Position numbers and translations under genes: made by a program. Shown here in pieces: positions 1 to 12,200 of a stretch of 64,000 nt of DNA. How positions within the stretch are numbered: position 1 is the stretch's first letter; each line of letters begins with the position of its first letter. The stretch lies in assembly GCA_029582165.1 (NCBI GenBank), contig CM055887.1, forward strand, positions 14,063,190-14,127,189, read 5' to 3'. The notes under the pieces are model-generated. The model saw only the letters and a program-made list of their open reading frames with translations. It was not told the origin of the DNA and ran no database searches. This stretch comes from Portulaca oleracea. Lineage: Eukaryota; Streptophyta; Magnoliopsida; Caryophyllales; Portulacaceae.

Positions 1-1117
1 ACTTCAAAAATCACCACTCAATCACACATACACAGATGAACAACAAGGAATAAAACAATAATAATAAAGGTGGTTTTAGAGTCATACTAGATAAAAGGGG
101 AAGCAACCGAGCTAGGGTGGTCGACGGTCGTGCTGTAAAGGCGATGGTGGCGACTCGTAGGTGGTCAGACGTCATGGGTCGTCGGCGGTGACGGGCTGGC
201 AGTGGAGCTAACCCGAGAAAAATGGAAGAAAACAAAGGGTGGGGTGTCACCAGAGATGGGGCCGTCGCTGGTGGGGTTCGCCGGCGTCGAAGCGGTGGTT
301 TTTGGTGCTGGGCGTCGTTAGAGTCGATGGGGAACCTTGGCAGCAGCAGCGGTGGCCCGGGCTTGGGTCGGGTGGTAGTGCTCGGCTGGGCAGAAACAAG
401 GCACGAAGGGGGGATCTTAGGGGGTGGTTAGTGACGTCGGTTGGCGGCGGAAACAGCCGGTGGCCGGCGTGTGGTGGTCGGAAATGGAGGAGGAGGTGGT
501 TGGTGGTGAAAAGAGAGGAGGAGGGTGGCGAAGCAAGGTGGTTGGTGGTGGTGCGGTGAGTCGGGTAATGTGCAGCAGCATCAGCAACAAGTTAGTAATA
601 TGAAGAAGGAGAGTAGGAGAGAGAAAAGGAGAGAGAAAGGGGAATCAGAGGGAGAGGGAGAGAGAGAGAGAAGAGGGGACGTGTCAGATAGAGATAGGGC
701 AAGGGAGGGTTTGCATGGGTAGTGGGAGGCTCCAATTGCAGCAAAAGCCGTTGCAACAACTTAGGTTTTTGGATAAATTAGGAGAAAATAGGAAGAAAAG
801 GGTGAGGGGATGAGGTCATCAAGATGATGTCATCACAAAATTTCTACTAAAAATACCCCTAATGTTAATACTATATTCCCCAACAATTTTTACCCGAAAA
901 CATAATCAAAACCAGATAAAATTTCCACAACTGATCCAAATAAAATTCTACCCAAAGCCCGAAAATTTCTAACTGATATTTTTAGGACACTAAAAATTCC
1001 AACGAATTCACTCGCGGTCCTAAAAGCTCCGTGTGATAACAGATAAACAATTAACAGGATAAAACGCTCGTTAGAAAATTTAACGGTAAACACAATTGAA
1101 TTTTTCAGGGTTTTACA
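1..1117 (-). mobile_element. Partial Ty3-gypsy-type LTR
   Basis: Read on the minus strand, a TGTAAAACCCTGAAAAATTC start at 1117 closely matches the start of the gypsy LTR at 54257 (TGTAAAATCCCGAAAAATTC). It is followed, as in that LTR, by an AT-rich stretch, a CT-rich untranslated-leader-like stretch (GA-rich on plus, about 600-690) and a GC-rich segment with many GGTGG motifs. The GC-rich short open frames here do not resemble a protein. The LTR runs off the left edge, so I cannot say whether it is solo or belongs to a full element. No polypurine tract is visible beyond 1117. Confidence 0.55.
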
Positions 1118-1499
1118 CTTGGATAAGTTAAGATAAGGTGAAATAAGTTAGGATAAATTAGGAGAGTTAAAACCAACCTGACAGAAGAACAAGGCCTGAG
1201 TCAATCATAAATATATAAAAAAATTCAAAAAAATAATGAGTAAGTCAAATGACCGAATTGAACGGAGAATATGGGGATTGGTTTTTATTCTGAAAAGAAA
1301 ATATATTTGTGTTGTGTTTGTTAGTATTTTTGGTGACATAAAAAAAAATTGGTTTATTGCTAGTGTTTTATTTTTTACAAGTATGATATTAAATGTTGTA
1401 AAAAAAACATATAGAAAACTTCTAAAAAACAAATAGTAGAAAAGCAATCAAAGTGAGATGTAATCGGAGGTGTAGTACAAAACTTAATCGTAGTTGGCA
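1118..1499. other. Unassigned AT-rich stretch
   Basis: No gene or recognisable element. Near 1121-1165 there are short degenerate repeats around GGATAAGTTA/GGATAAATTA; a related GGATAAATTAGGAGA occurs near 771 inside the LTR. Confidence 0.4.
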
Positions 1500-1579
1500 A
1501 TAAATGAAAGACCTCTACCTTCGATTATTAATTGGAGAGGAGGTGGGGTACCTACCTCTGACCTATTGTCGATCTGTTA

Positions 1580-3653
1580 CGATGCATTGACATCTAACGG
1601 AGAAACTTCAAAAATGTGCTCGAGATCTTGCAACTTGGGCTTAGGCCCAAGTTTCATGGTTTGGATGACAAAGTGAGGCGTGCAGAAGCGAAACTTCAAG
1701 AGGCCCAGCTGAAGGCCCTGACCTAGGAGAATTTGGAGGAAATCAAAATTATATATGGAGAGCCAATTACCGAAGCTTCTCCTTCAGCAAGAACAATATT
1801 GGTTCCTCATATCTAGAAGGAAAGACTTAATTGAAGGGGGTCAGAATACCAAATACTTCCAGCACGAAGCGATCCAACGGCACAAGAGGAATTTGATTAT
1901 AAAGCTCAAAAGTGGTAGGGGAGAGTGGATATATGAGCAGGAAGAAATAGTAGAGGTAATTCTCTTTTACTATGATGAAGTCTTTACCTCTACTAATCCA
2001 TATGACATTGATGCAACACTAGCAGGGCTAGTGGAAAGGGTGACAAGGGAGATGAATGAAGCTCTGACAGCTCCAATGGTTGGAGAAGAGGTAAGACGAG
2101 TCCTATTCCAAGTGAATCCATACAAAACACCGAGGATTGATGGTTTCCATGTAGCCTTCTACCAACATTTCTAGCATATCTTTTTTTTTTTTGGGGGGGG
2201 GGGGGGAGGGGGATGTAAAGTTGGTTTGAGGAGTTATAGAGGGTAACATAAATATAGAGGATCTTAATAGGACTTTAATAGTCCTCATACCCAAAGTGAA
2301 GTCACTAGAATACTTAACTGAGTACAAACCAATAAGCCTCTGTAACACACTCTCCAAAGTGGTTTCGAAAGGGAAAATAAATCGCCTCAAGCCTTGGTTG
2401 GATCAGTTGATTTCGATTAACTAAAGTGGGTTTATGCCGGGAAGACTCATAACGGATAATGTTATTTGTGGCACATGAGCTCTTTCATAGTATGAAGAAA
2501 AGAACGATAATTGGGAGGGGTATGATGATGGTAAAGCTTGATATGAGCAAAGCATACGGAAGGGTCGAATGGAGCTTCTAGCTAGGGTATTGGACAAGCT
2601 GGGATTTGTTGGTGGCGGGGTGGAACAGACTTTGAGGTGTGTCACAAGTGTTACACATTCCTTCAAAGTCAATAGAGAGGCATGCAGGCTGCTAAAACCG
2701 AGTACGAGGCTTAGACAAGGAGACCCCTTGTCCCCCTACTTATTCATAATTGTGGTCGAGGCTCTTTCGGGGCCATTGACCCGGCCTCATGACGGAAATG
2801 ATACCAAGGCTAGTCGGGGTGGACCACACTTCCCATTTGTTCTTCGCTTATGATAGCATCCTCTTCACGAGGGCCTCAAGACAAGAATGCTCGAAGTTAG
2901 TAGACATTCTCGACACCTATGAGTGAGCATCGAGTCAAAGAGTTAATTATGAGAAGTCTGAGGTATCCTTCAGCTGGGGGTTAAGGCGACAAGATAAGAG
3001 GAGTTAGCCGATATCTTGCAAATGAGGATTGTAGAGAGGCATAACAAATATTTAAGGGCATCCATGCTTATTGAGAGAGTAAGATAGAAGTGTTTAGTCA
3101 CCTGAAAGAGTAGATCCAGAAAAAGCTCAATGGGTGGAAAGGTGGGCTACTGTGGCGGGTGAGCGACAAGGAAATTCTAATTAGATCCATTATCCAGGCT
3201 ATCCCAATGTATGTGATGGGCATTTTCAAGATTCCCAACACCCTTATAGAGGAGTTGTACAACCTGTTCGCATCCTTTTGGTGGGGATCGACGAGGGATA
3301 GAAAGAAAATCCACCGGAAGTCTTGGCATGAGTTGTGTAGGAGATTGGATCTGTTTAATGATGTCTTGATGGCAAGGCAAGGTTGGATGCTTCTTACAAG
3401 ACGAAGGTTCGTTAGCAAGTCAAGTCTAAGGAATGAATATTACAAGGGGGAGAGTTTCTTAGAGGCACCTTTGGGGTATAATCCGAGCTATGTGTGGCCA
3501 AGCATATGGGGGTAAATTGTGCTCTTGAAAGAGGGGCTTTGTTGAAGGGTGGGGAATGGGAGGAGAATCGACATTTGAGAGGACCGACGGTTGAAAGATG
3601 GGGGAGGCAAGCAAGTAACAACAAGTTGCTCAGAGAGTTGTATGCAGAGGCAG
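1580..3653 (+). pseudogene. LINE reverse transcriptase, degenerate
   Basis: The N-terminal linker (1755-2174) has the EGGQNTKYFQ and KTPRIDGF motifs typical of plant LINE polyproteins. It is cut by a T12/G14 run at 2181-2206, after which LIPKV, KPISLCN, LRQGDPLSPYLF and FVG-type motifs continue in shifting frames. The catalytic FADD box reads FAYD at 2843-2854, removing one metal-binding Asp. The thumb/connection part (3159-3515) is well preserved, with AIPMYVMGIFKIP, FWWGS and ARQGW. Several stops and frameshifts make this a pseudogene; it breaks off at the solo LTR insertion. Confidence 0.8.
2181..2206 (+). repeat. T12-G14 homopolymer junction
   Basis: Twelve T followed directly by fourteen G inside the LINE frame, then AGGGGG. 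It interrupts the reverse transcriptase reading frame. It could be slippage in vivo or an assembly artefact. Confidence 0.8.
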
Positions 3654-3658
3654 GTAAG
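3654..3658 (+). repeat. Target site duplication GTAAG (left)
   Basis: GTAAG immediately before the TG of the solo LTR; the same five bases follow its CA at 6643-6647. Confidence 0.85.
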
Positions 3659-6642
3659 TGTACCGCCCCAAATCCACAATCCCGGGGTTACTTACTAACC
3701 GCTCGCAAACCCGTGATTAGTGCAGCGGAAAACTCAAGGATTAGGGGTATTACCGACGTCCCAACAACGGACAAGGCAACAACCGAACAACAATAGTCAC
3801 AACCACAAATCAACAACGACGACTCCAACTCCAAGTTCGCAATTACATAAACCACCATACAAGCATAAAGTTGGATGACAACTAAACACTCATACACTTA
3901 CACATCAATTACAATACTTGGTTCCTAGATTCCAAATCACCCATTAAAATCCACTTCGAAGAGCATCACTACCTCCTTTACTTGACTAGGAGAAACACTC
4001 CACCTAATCTCGCTTGACTTGAGTGATCGGGCCGCCTAAAACAAAACATTAAAACATTCGCAAATGAGTGGGGGAAACACTCAGTACACAAACCTCTGAT
4101 AAGTAAAAGGCATTTCGCAAACAACTTTCTTGATGGCCCGTTAAAACCTTTCGAAAACGGGAAAGGGGAAATGAAATAAATTGTTGAATATATATATACA
4201 AGTAGAATAAATGTGTCTTGCGATAGATAATTGAGTGGTATCCCTTACGATCAGTGCTAAGCACTTCACACATGCGCATGCCCAAACCGATCAAAGTTTG
4301 GATTGGGTGACTGATAAACAGTCGACACTGGCCAGGTCATTAGGACACTCTGATCAGGAGCATCTAAAAATGGGGCTAGCACTTCACGTGACTAGCTAGA
4401 ATAAATGGGGCGGGACCACTTAAAACATGAAACATAGCTCATTAGTAATGACTTGAAATATAAATAATAGATATTGGAGTTAAAGTGAAGGATTTAGACA
4501 ATTTGCGTACCTGAAAACTTGAAACACGTCCGACACGAGCAGGGACTTGAACGATGGTACAACGATCTCTTGAGGAAACTTAAAAAGGATAAAGACCATG
4601 AATTAGGATCTAAGCTAGGTAGAACTATGAAGAAATAACTTGGGAAATTCCCTATAAACATTAATAATGAACCCGCTCCTTAAGGCGTACTCCTAAAGTC
4701 CTATTCCATTCTTCGGATATCGGATCACGGCATAAAAGGACCTTTCAGGAAGCTTAGAACATACACCTCAACTTTGAAGTTGACCATAAAGACTAGAAAC
4801 ATGGCTAAGGATGTTAAATACTATTGTCTTTACGAGTCGCCCAAAAGATATAACCATTTAAATCTCAATTATTCGGAAAATCATATCTTGAGCTCTACTT
4901 ATCGAAATCTCACTTAAGAGGACTTTTTGGAAAGCTTGGTTCACATACTACAACTTTTATTTAGACCACCCACTGATTTGGTCAAGGGAACAAGTCACAT
5001 AGCATTTTCTGGGCAACTCAGATTACCAACCCACAATCGGAGACCCATAAATCTCACTCCCGATGTTCAATGAAGGCCTAAAACCCCAATTCGGAAAGCT
5101 TACAGAACATATTTCAAGTCTTATGTTGACCACAAATTGAGTAAAACATCTTAAGGAGGCGAACCATAGCCATTAAGTCAGAACATGTAAATAAAATTCT
5201 GGGCAGAACCCAGATTACAGCCTTTCAGAAAACCTCATATATCTCTCTCCCGATATCGTATGGAGGCATACTATACCTTTCCGGAAATCTCAGAATGTCC
5301 TCTAAAACTTTCATGTTCAACTTTTAAGCCATAGGGAACTCTAACCATTCCAAAAACGGCAATCTTTAAACTGACGACAAAAAACGTATTAATTTACACA
5401 CCTTCACGGTTTTGGCCAAAACTCACAATATACATATCGAAATCCCAAAATTCAAAAGCCGGGTGTTAGCTAACATCTTAGGCTAACTAATCATATCATA
5501 AATTGAGTCAAACTCAAACTTTGTATTCCCTGAAATTTTCAGATTGCACCCAGAACCAACATAGGTTACATAACTAGCCTTGCATGTAACTTTACACACT
5601 AATCTTACACTAATTTCACCCCAAAAATACATCTTAAGCATGAATCCCTAGTTTTCCAGAATTAATTGTCCAGAAATTACTCATCCATGTCCATAAAATC
5701 CACTTGCATGGCCATTATTTGCAATGAATTCACAAAGGAAACATTAACACAACAAGAACTTTGACATACTTACCCAAATTCCTCTCTTTGAGTTCATCCA
5801 CACTAAACTTTACTTGAAACCTTAAAAACCCTTGCTTTGATTCTGGAAAAACATAACAATAACAAGAGCAATAGCTTAGAGAACCTCTTGATTCATTTTA
5901 AAAGTGAAGGAGAAAAGAAAAGAGTTGATTTACCACTTGAAATGGAAGGATAAGAGAGATGAGATGATGATGACGATGGTGGCCGGAAATTTTGGCCGGA
6001 AAAACCCGCCGGAGCGGCTGGCCGGCGGCTGGACAGCAGGCAGAGGACAGGGGGGCTGGCTGGCGTGGGAGAGGAAGAGCATAGGAGATGAGGGAGTTGA
6101 GTGGGTGTGATTTAAAAAGAAAACAACCTCCAATATCAACATATATATATAAACATCATATTATTCTAGGCCCAAAAGAAGCTTCTTCTTCTTCCTCCTC
6201 TGGCCCAGCCGAGTACTTATCCCAATTGGAAAAAAAATATTTGATCCATTTTTAATTTCTCCTCTTATACTTATATCTCCCTAATTTCCCAAATTACCGA
6301 AATTTCCTAAACCGTAAAATATTACCGGAACCCAAACAAATATATTTATATCCCTCCATAAAATTTCTCATAATTATAACCTTAAATTTAATCGAATAAA
6401 GGAGGATCCGAAATATCGGTCTCGGTAAAAGAATTCAGATACGATCGGAAATCATCATAAAAATTTATCAGTAGAGATTTCTTGTAAAAAGAAAATTGAA
6501 CTGAACCATGGATGATCGTTGCACTGTTCAAGTCCTGCAACACACACTGGGTTAAAAAGAAAAAGAAAATTTTTAGGCAATAATTAGTTAATTAATACGA
6601 TTAAGAGATTTAAATAAGAATGGTTTAGGGCGGGTTGTTACA
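3659..6642 (-). mobile_element. Solo LTR of a Ty3-gypsy-type retrotransposon, 2984 bp
   Basis: The segment begins TGTACCGCCCC and ends GGCGGGTTGTTACA, so the ends are TG...CA with short inverted repeats, and it is flanked by a perfect 5-bp duplication GTAAG. LINE coding sequence resumes on both sides. No primer-binding site, polypurine tract or gag/pol lies inside, so it is a solo LTR left by recombination. Reading minus, the order (TGTAACAACCCGCCC start, CT/GCC-rich leader-like part at 5940-6090, AT-rich tail) parallels the LTR at 54257-57578, which sets the strand. The family is not the same as that LTR; only the ends and layout agree. Confidence 0.85.
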
Positions 6643-6647
6643 GTAAG
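6643..6647 (+). repeat. Target site duplication GTAAG (right)
   Basis: Second copy of the five bases found at 3654-3658. Confidence 0.85.
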
Positions 6648-6649
6648 TG

Positions 6650-7195
6650 ACTTGATTGATGATGAGAGAAAATAGTGGAGGATGGACATTATCAACCCGG
6701 TGTTCAACAACAGGGATATAGACCTTATCCTTGTTATCCCAATTAGCAATCAATTGCCACAGGATAAGTTGATATGGGCCTTCTCAGACAAGGGAACTTT
6801 CACAATGAGAACGACCTACATGTTGGGTTTATCCATAGAGTCGGGAAGCGCTGTAGAGTATTGGCATGACATTTGGACATCTCCAATGATCCCGAAGGTC
6901 GAGACATTTTGGCAGAAATGGAGTGTTGGCATCCTACCTACTAGGGAGTTGCAACGACGAGTGATGACATTACTGGATTAGGGATCAAGGCAAAATTCAT
7001 GGAGCTGCTAGCCTAGGATTGGTTGGCGGCGTAGAGGAACAGAAATGGGACCTTGTTTAACAACAAGGAGTTAATGAAATGAAATGTAGAAGTGAACTAG
7101 ATCTCACTATTGAGTCGGCCTGGAAGTTATGCTCTCGAACTACATGCCGATTAAGCATAGAGCTGTAAGTATGGTGGAGAAGATTCTTGAACATC
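6650..7195 (+). pseudogene. LINE C-terminal zf-RVT-like segment
   Basis: Continues the LINE after the solo LTR. The frame 6682-6981 has DRDIDLIL-like spacing, LIWAFSDKGTFTMRTTYML and WSVGILPTRELQRR, matching the conserved linker of plant LINEs between reverse transcriptase and the terminal Cys/His region. It ends in a stop at 6979-6981, with degenerate continuation to the MITE. Confidence 0.7.
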
Positions 7196-7203
7196 GTCAC
7201 AAG

Positions 7204-7791
7204 TAAGGCCGTTCATAATTCAGTCTGGACCGAAAAACGGATTGGATCAAACTAGATCAAAAAGACTGTACATAATTCGGTCCAGTCCTCGGTCCATGAA
7301 ATATCAAATTTCGATCTTCGGTCCAATCCCCGGACCGACTTAGAAAGACCGAGGACTGGACCGAGGACCGAATTACAATAGTTGCTAGGGTTTTTTCATA
7401 TCACTTTTCAATTTTTTTCTCTTCATTTCGGTGCCTCTTTCAATTTCAAAAATCAAAACTCTCTCCCTTCTCGGTCCAGTCCGGTCTGGTACGTTTTTCG
7501 ATCCGGACTAGAGACTTAACCTTTTATGTTATGTAGCCCAACTTTGAAGAGGCAAAGCGTTCGAATTAAGTATTAGTTTGTTTGTTGATCTATTTGCACA
7601 GGTTTAATTGTTCACACAAAATTTGATAGCAGAATTCAACCCCTTAATTCGGTCTATTTCGGTTGGTCCAATCCTGAACCAAACTTTTTTCGATCGGTCT
7701 CGTCCTCGGTCCACACCAGTCCATTGTTCGGTTTTCGGTCTAGTCCAGTCCAATTTAGTTCGGTCCAGTCCCGGACCGATGAACAACCCTA
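7204..7791. mobile_element. hAT-type MITE, 588 bp
   Basis: Ends are TAAGGCCGTTCATAATTC on the left and, as reverse complement on the right, TAGGGTTGTTCATCGGTCC. A perfect 8-bp duplication GTCACAAG lies at 7196-7203 and 7792-7799, the size made by hAT transposases. The subterminal parts are crowded with GGTCC/GGACC motifs. No coding capacity, so it is non-autonomous. It is inserted in the LINE between the zf-RVT-like and RNase H segments. Confidence 0.85.
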
Positions 7792-7799
7792 GTCACAAG

Positions 7800-8336
7800 G
7801 CGAGGGGAAGGCCCGACGCACTGCCAGGACCAAGTACTCCTATTTGGAAGGCCCCACCCCTACACGTAATCAAGGTCAATGTGGATGCCCATGTCGACAA
7901 AGAGGGTTGGGTCGGTCTTGGGGTGGTGTTCAGGGATGCTCGAGGGGATGTGCAGCTGGCGGCTATGAAGAAAACCCAAGCTAGATGTACAGTAATGGTC
8001 GCCGAAGCAGAAGCAACGTTGTTTGGGGTCACCCTTGCTCTCATATTTGGCTACTATGGAATCGTGTTAGAGTCGGACTACTCCCCTCTAATTTAGAGGC
8101 TTGTGAACCCTCAACTAGCCGCCTATGGACAGGTTGATATGGTGTTAGATGATATATACAAAGAGGTAAACGACAATTGGAGCAGGTCGATTGGGAACAT
8201 GTAAGGCGGGAAGGCAATTATGTAGCTCACCAACTTGCACATATTGAACCTAGGGAGCAAGAACAAATTAGGTTCGGAATGTCCCTTCCCCAAATATGTA
8301 GCTATGTAATGATGGACAAATTGAGCTCAAATCTTT
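7800..8336 (+). pseudogene. LINE RNase H domain, degenerate
   Basis: The frame running through 7800-8096 has PPLHVIKVNVDAHVDKEG, GLGVVFRDARGDV and AEAEATLFGVTLAL, the usual start of the plant LINE RNase H (RVT_3) domain, ending at LESDYSPLI and a stop. Recognisable but broken sequence continues to the A tract at 8359. It is a fragment of the LINE, not a host gene. Confidence 0.75.
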
Positions 8337-8367
8337 AGTGAAGCTAATATATTTCCTCAAAAAAAAA

Positions 8368-8742
8368 GGGAAATTGGACGGTAATATACCGACCTTTAGG
8401 GGTGTTGAATAGCAATATACCGACCTTCACTTTTGGATAGTAATATCACTGACCTTTATTGTTTGGTGACATTAATATACCTTCAAGGATTTACACCCTA
8501 AAAATTAACAACAAAACTAACCCCCTAATCCTAAAAATACCGAATACAAACACTCAACACCCCTTAAAATACCTAAAAATGGCACCGATTTTTTTTTTGC
8601 ACGTCACGATCGCTCGTAAAATCTTGAAAGTACATTAATGTCACCAAACTATAAAGGTCAGTGATATAACTGTCCAAAAGTGAAGGTCGGTATATTGCTA
8701 TTCAACACCCCTAAAGGTCGGTATATTACCGTCCAATTTCCC
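8368..8742. mobile_element. Foldback Mutator-like MITE, 375 bp
   Basis: GGGAAATTGGACGGTAATAT at the left end is mirrored exactly at the right end. The two arms pair over about 115 bp, each carrying the phrase TATACCGACCTT. Both flanks are runs of A (nine or more), consistent with a 9-bp duplication inside the LINE's poly-A tail. The terminal GGGAAATTGG is shared with the elements at 16694 and 21856. No coding capacity. Confidence 0.8.
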
Positions 8743-9299
8743 AAAAAAAAAAAGGCATTTGCATACAAATTTTGATAAGTTTTGATAATTTTCACTATAT
8801 CAAACTTTTACCCCCATTTACCTTTGACTTTTACCGGCCCTTGGACCGAGAAAAATATCAAACTTTTCCTCTTGCTTTTATGACATTGCTCCTAGTATAT
8901 TGATAGGAGCCTTGAAAAGGGCCCTGTCTGATTATGAGGCTCCCCAATGATACATACCCACATAGCAACAAACACTGCCCCATTGAAAGACAAATTTGAA
9001 TTTGGTAACTGTGTAATGTGTATTCATGTAACTTTCAAATATACAATTGATAATCAAATACATCCGAGCACATATATATGATATATCAAATGAACCCACT
9101 ATCTGAGCTGCATGGACTTTTACAAAGAACTTGAGTGTGAACAAAATCAAATAACCTGTCAAAAAAAATTATGATATTCTTCTCCTGCTGGCCTTGAGAC
9201 TTCAGAGGTGAAAAATATGTACATGATGGAAAATGAATCAACTTCACTTTGTAGCATAATTGACGGACTGTTGAGGTAATTAAAGGTCGTAGCATCTCT
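8743..9299 (-). other. Downstream flank and 3' UTR of the dehydratase gene
   Basis: Contains the 3' UTR of the minus-strand gene ending at 9300. I see no clear AATAAA poly-A signal on the minus strand and no other gene. Confidence 0.4.
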
Positions 9300-12200
9300 C
9301 TACGTATTAGTTTGAGTATGAGATTCCAACGGATAAGAACCAAGGACACGGAGAAACCTAGCAAACTCCTGCAACCAACAACAAACAAGGTAACCTCAAA
9401 ATCTCCAGAAACAAACACCTCAACATAATTTGCAGTCAGTGTTCAGAAAAGGAGGTTCCAAACAACTAAAATGGCTAAATGATATGTTACTCAAATCAAC
9501 CTATAAGTCACCAAAAGCACACAGGAACATGGGTCTCACTGTCCATTGTTGAACTAAGCAGTGTCTTGGAACATTATTTTAAGTTTTGAGTAATCGTATC
9601 CATGTTGAAATATTGACTGTCCACACAGTAATGAAAAATGGAGTTTCTGCTATATATGGTAAAGCAAACATGAAATCTTCAATATCATCAACGTCCAAAG
9701 GTTCACATGAACCTCATATACATAATAAAAGAATGTTTGGTTGGTCAAAAACCCTTGGAAAATTGGAAGGTGACTAATCTTCCCTATGTTTGGTTGTATT
9801 TTGACCATGGGAAAAATTTTATAGGGAGCCCACAATTTCCCACCTTCTCCTAGGAAAAATCTCCCTAAGGAGGAGGTAGGGAAAATTTTTTCCAATGGCA
9901 TGAATAATGTACATAATAAAAACTGACCTGCAAATGCCCCAAAGCAAGTTGAGCTCGAGGGTCAGCCATTGATGCTTCAAAGTCTATGTAGAAAAGGTAG
10001 TCAAAGTACCTGCTACAGCATAGCAGCCAATTAAGAAAATCACAACTAAACAGTAACAGCTAAACAGCGCAAGTTTACTAAGTAACCGTATACTTTCTTA
10101 TGCTGAATAAATAAGTGCACATCCATAGGGTATTTTGAAACAGACAAGGCCATTTTCTGATAGTAGAGTATATTTTCTGATAGGAAGGCTATTTAGAGGG
10201 CATTGGTTAGATTTAGCATCCTATTATAACTAGGAAGGGATTTCCCACTACAAGTATGAGATAGTTTAGCTAGTTTCCAGTAGGTTTACTAATGTGGGCT
10301 ATTACACAAAGAGAATTCAATGCGTCATGGATGATCAGTGAAATTGAATACAAAAAGAATAGTATACAACTTTGCCGTCTTAACTCTGCACTATGCATGC
10401 TGTGTTCTTTTCACCAGCTCTGCTCCTTTCCTAAAATATTCCCTCCTCTCCTCCAGTTTTGCATCTCCCTTGAATTTTCTCTCTAAATCCAAATCTAATA
10501 TCACAAAAATCCTATTGCAAAACAGGGTATAGAGGGTTCAATGTAGCAATTTCACCTCTGAAATAGAAAAATTCAGAGAGACTGGTTCAGATGAACCCAA
10601 GATTTTAAATTCTTCACTACGTTACGGTACTACCCCTTGGAAAAGAAGTAGAACAAGTTTGGAGTTTTAGTCCGTTACAATTTTGCTGAAAAATTAGAAT
10701 CCTTTGTCAGGTATATCTAGACTATAATTCTAGTTTCCTACTGCAATTACGTCTCCCTTTCTCATAATATCCATCAATTTAGCAGATTATAGCATCCTTG
10801 CTATCCTTCACACTACTAGCTCTAATCAAATTCCTCACTCATAACTATTTGGGGTGTATTCAACATTCCAGTGAGCCAGTAAAGCATAAGGGACACTTTT
10901 CTTTAATCATCTTCCTACTAAGTTTTTTTTTTCCCCCAATATTCCAGCCAACTTTACCCTTACACTCAACTTTTCTACCATAACTACAATATCCAATCAA
11001 TCACACACCCAGACATGGTCCTTGGCTAAGATGCTACATATACACCTTCCATGAACTTTGACATGTATCTTTTATACTCTCCGTCTTTGAGAGAATCACT
11101 TCTGCAATGGACTTCACTTATGAACTTCCCTCAAGTGTCAAGTATAAGAAAAGAACCGTGTAGGTGTAACTGTGAAAGGAAAAGCGGACAACTACACCAG
11201 GACAGCTCAAAACAGTGTTTTACATTTACATTGAGAGGTATTAGTCAATGATGCCAAAGTTTCAAATGTACAGAGGTGGCTTGATCTCATGGAGTGTTTG
11301 GTTGGTAAATTTACCTGGAAAAATTGGCCAGTTTGGGACCAAATTTCCTTGTACTTAGTTGTGTTTAATGGATGGGGAACTTCCCTCAAGAACCGTGTAG
11401 GTGGCTTGATATTAGTCAATGATGCCAAAGTTTCAAATATATAGAGGTTTTGACTTGGTCATCTCTACATGTTTTGTAAGTTCTGTTTTTTTTTTTTTTT
11501 TTTTGGTCAAAAGATGAAGGGTAAATGTCCACACCAAGACAACGTATCAGCTGAACTAGTGCTTAATACAAAACAACTACTCTTCCATGAGAAGAAAGTC
11601 TCATATTAACAAAAGGATTCTACACCTTCAACAATAGGCAAAACATTTCACCAACTTCAATAAAGTCAATGCAAATTGCAAAGTATCTAACCTTAAACTG
11701 GCATCGGGGCACAAATGTAATAGGAACAATGAATTGTCATGCAATAAGATATTCACCTTTCAAGATGGAGTTTGCTTCTCAAATAGCAACTCAATAGTAC
11801 AAGAACAATAAAAACTTAAGAGTATTATGTATATTTGTATTCAAGTAATGAAAGAAGATAGCAAGTGTATATTCCAATTATTTCTGTTTTTACATGATAC
11901 CATAGCATAATCAGTGCAAGAATTCTTTGACTTGAATGAATAGGGTATCAAGTATGCTAATGGAAAATCAGTGCCAGTAATAGAATTACTTACTTGGCGC
12001 TTCCCTTATTTGAGTCATCCACAATCCGAAGTGGACGCTTCCTTTGTGGTCTGCTCTCAATCTGCAGGCCCATGCAAATTTAGGCATACCAGTCAGGTTC
12101 ATGTGTGGCGATTATTTAAGAAATGGAAAAAAACTGTAATATTTCCCCTCCACCTACCTTAGTCAAATTAATGCCACGAAGGGCAAACACGGCCAAGGCC

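Larger units (their letters stand above)
1500..8360 (+). mobile_element. Decayed LINE (L1 type), interrupted by two insertions
   Basis: Reverse-transcriptase, zf-RVT-like and RNase H segments occur in the usual plant LINE order: 1580-3653, 6650-7195 and 7800-8336, ending in an A tract at 8359-8367. The frame is broken many times and the catalytic box is lost, so it is dead. A solo LTR (3659-6642) separates the reverse transcriptase C-terminal part from the zf-RVT-like part, and a hAT-type MITE (7204-7791) separates the latter from RNase H. A foldback MITE sits in the A tail. The 5' boundary is approximate; the endonuclease is missing, so the copy is 5'-truncated or too decayed to read. Confidence 0.8.

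Noticed and set aside
222..722. Overlapping GC-rich open frames on plus near the left edge
   Set aside because: Low-complexity Gly/Arg/Trp-rich translations of a GA/GGTGG-rich tract inside an LTR; no domain.
5904..6142. Frames on both strands around the GGCCGG-rich tract
   Set aside because: Inside the solo LTR; base-composition effect, no protein motif.
9735..11400. TGTTTGGTTGG-type texts in introns 9 and 10 as paired MITEs
   Set aside because: No clean inverted repeats or target duplications could be matched.
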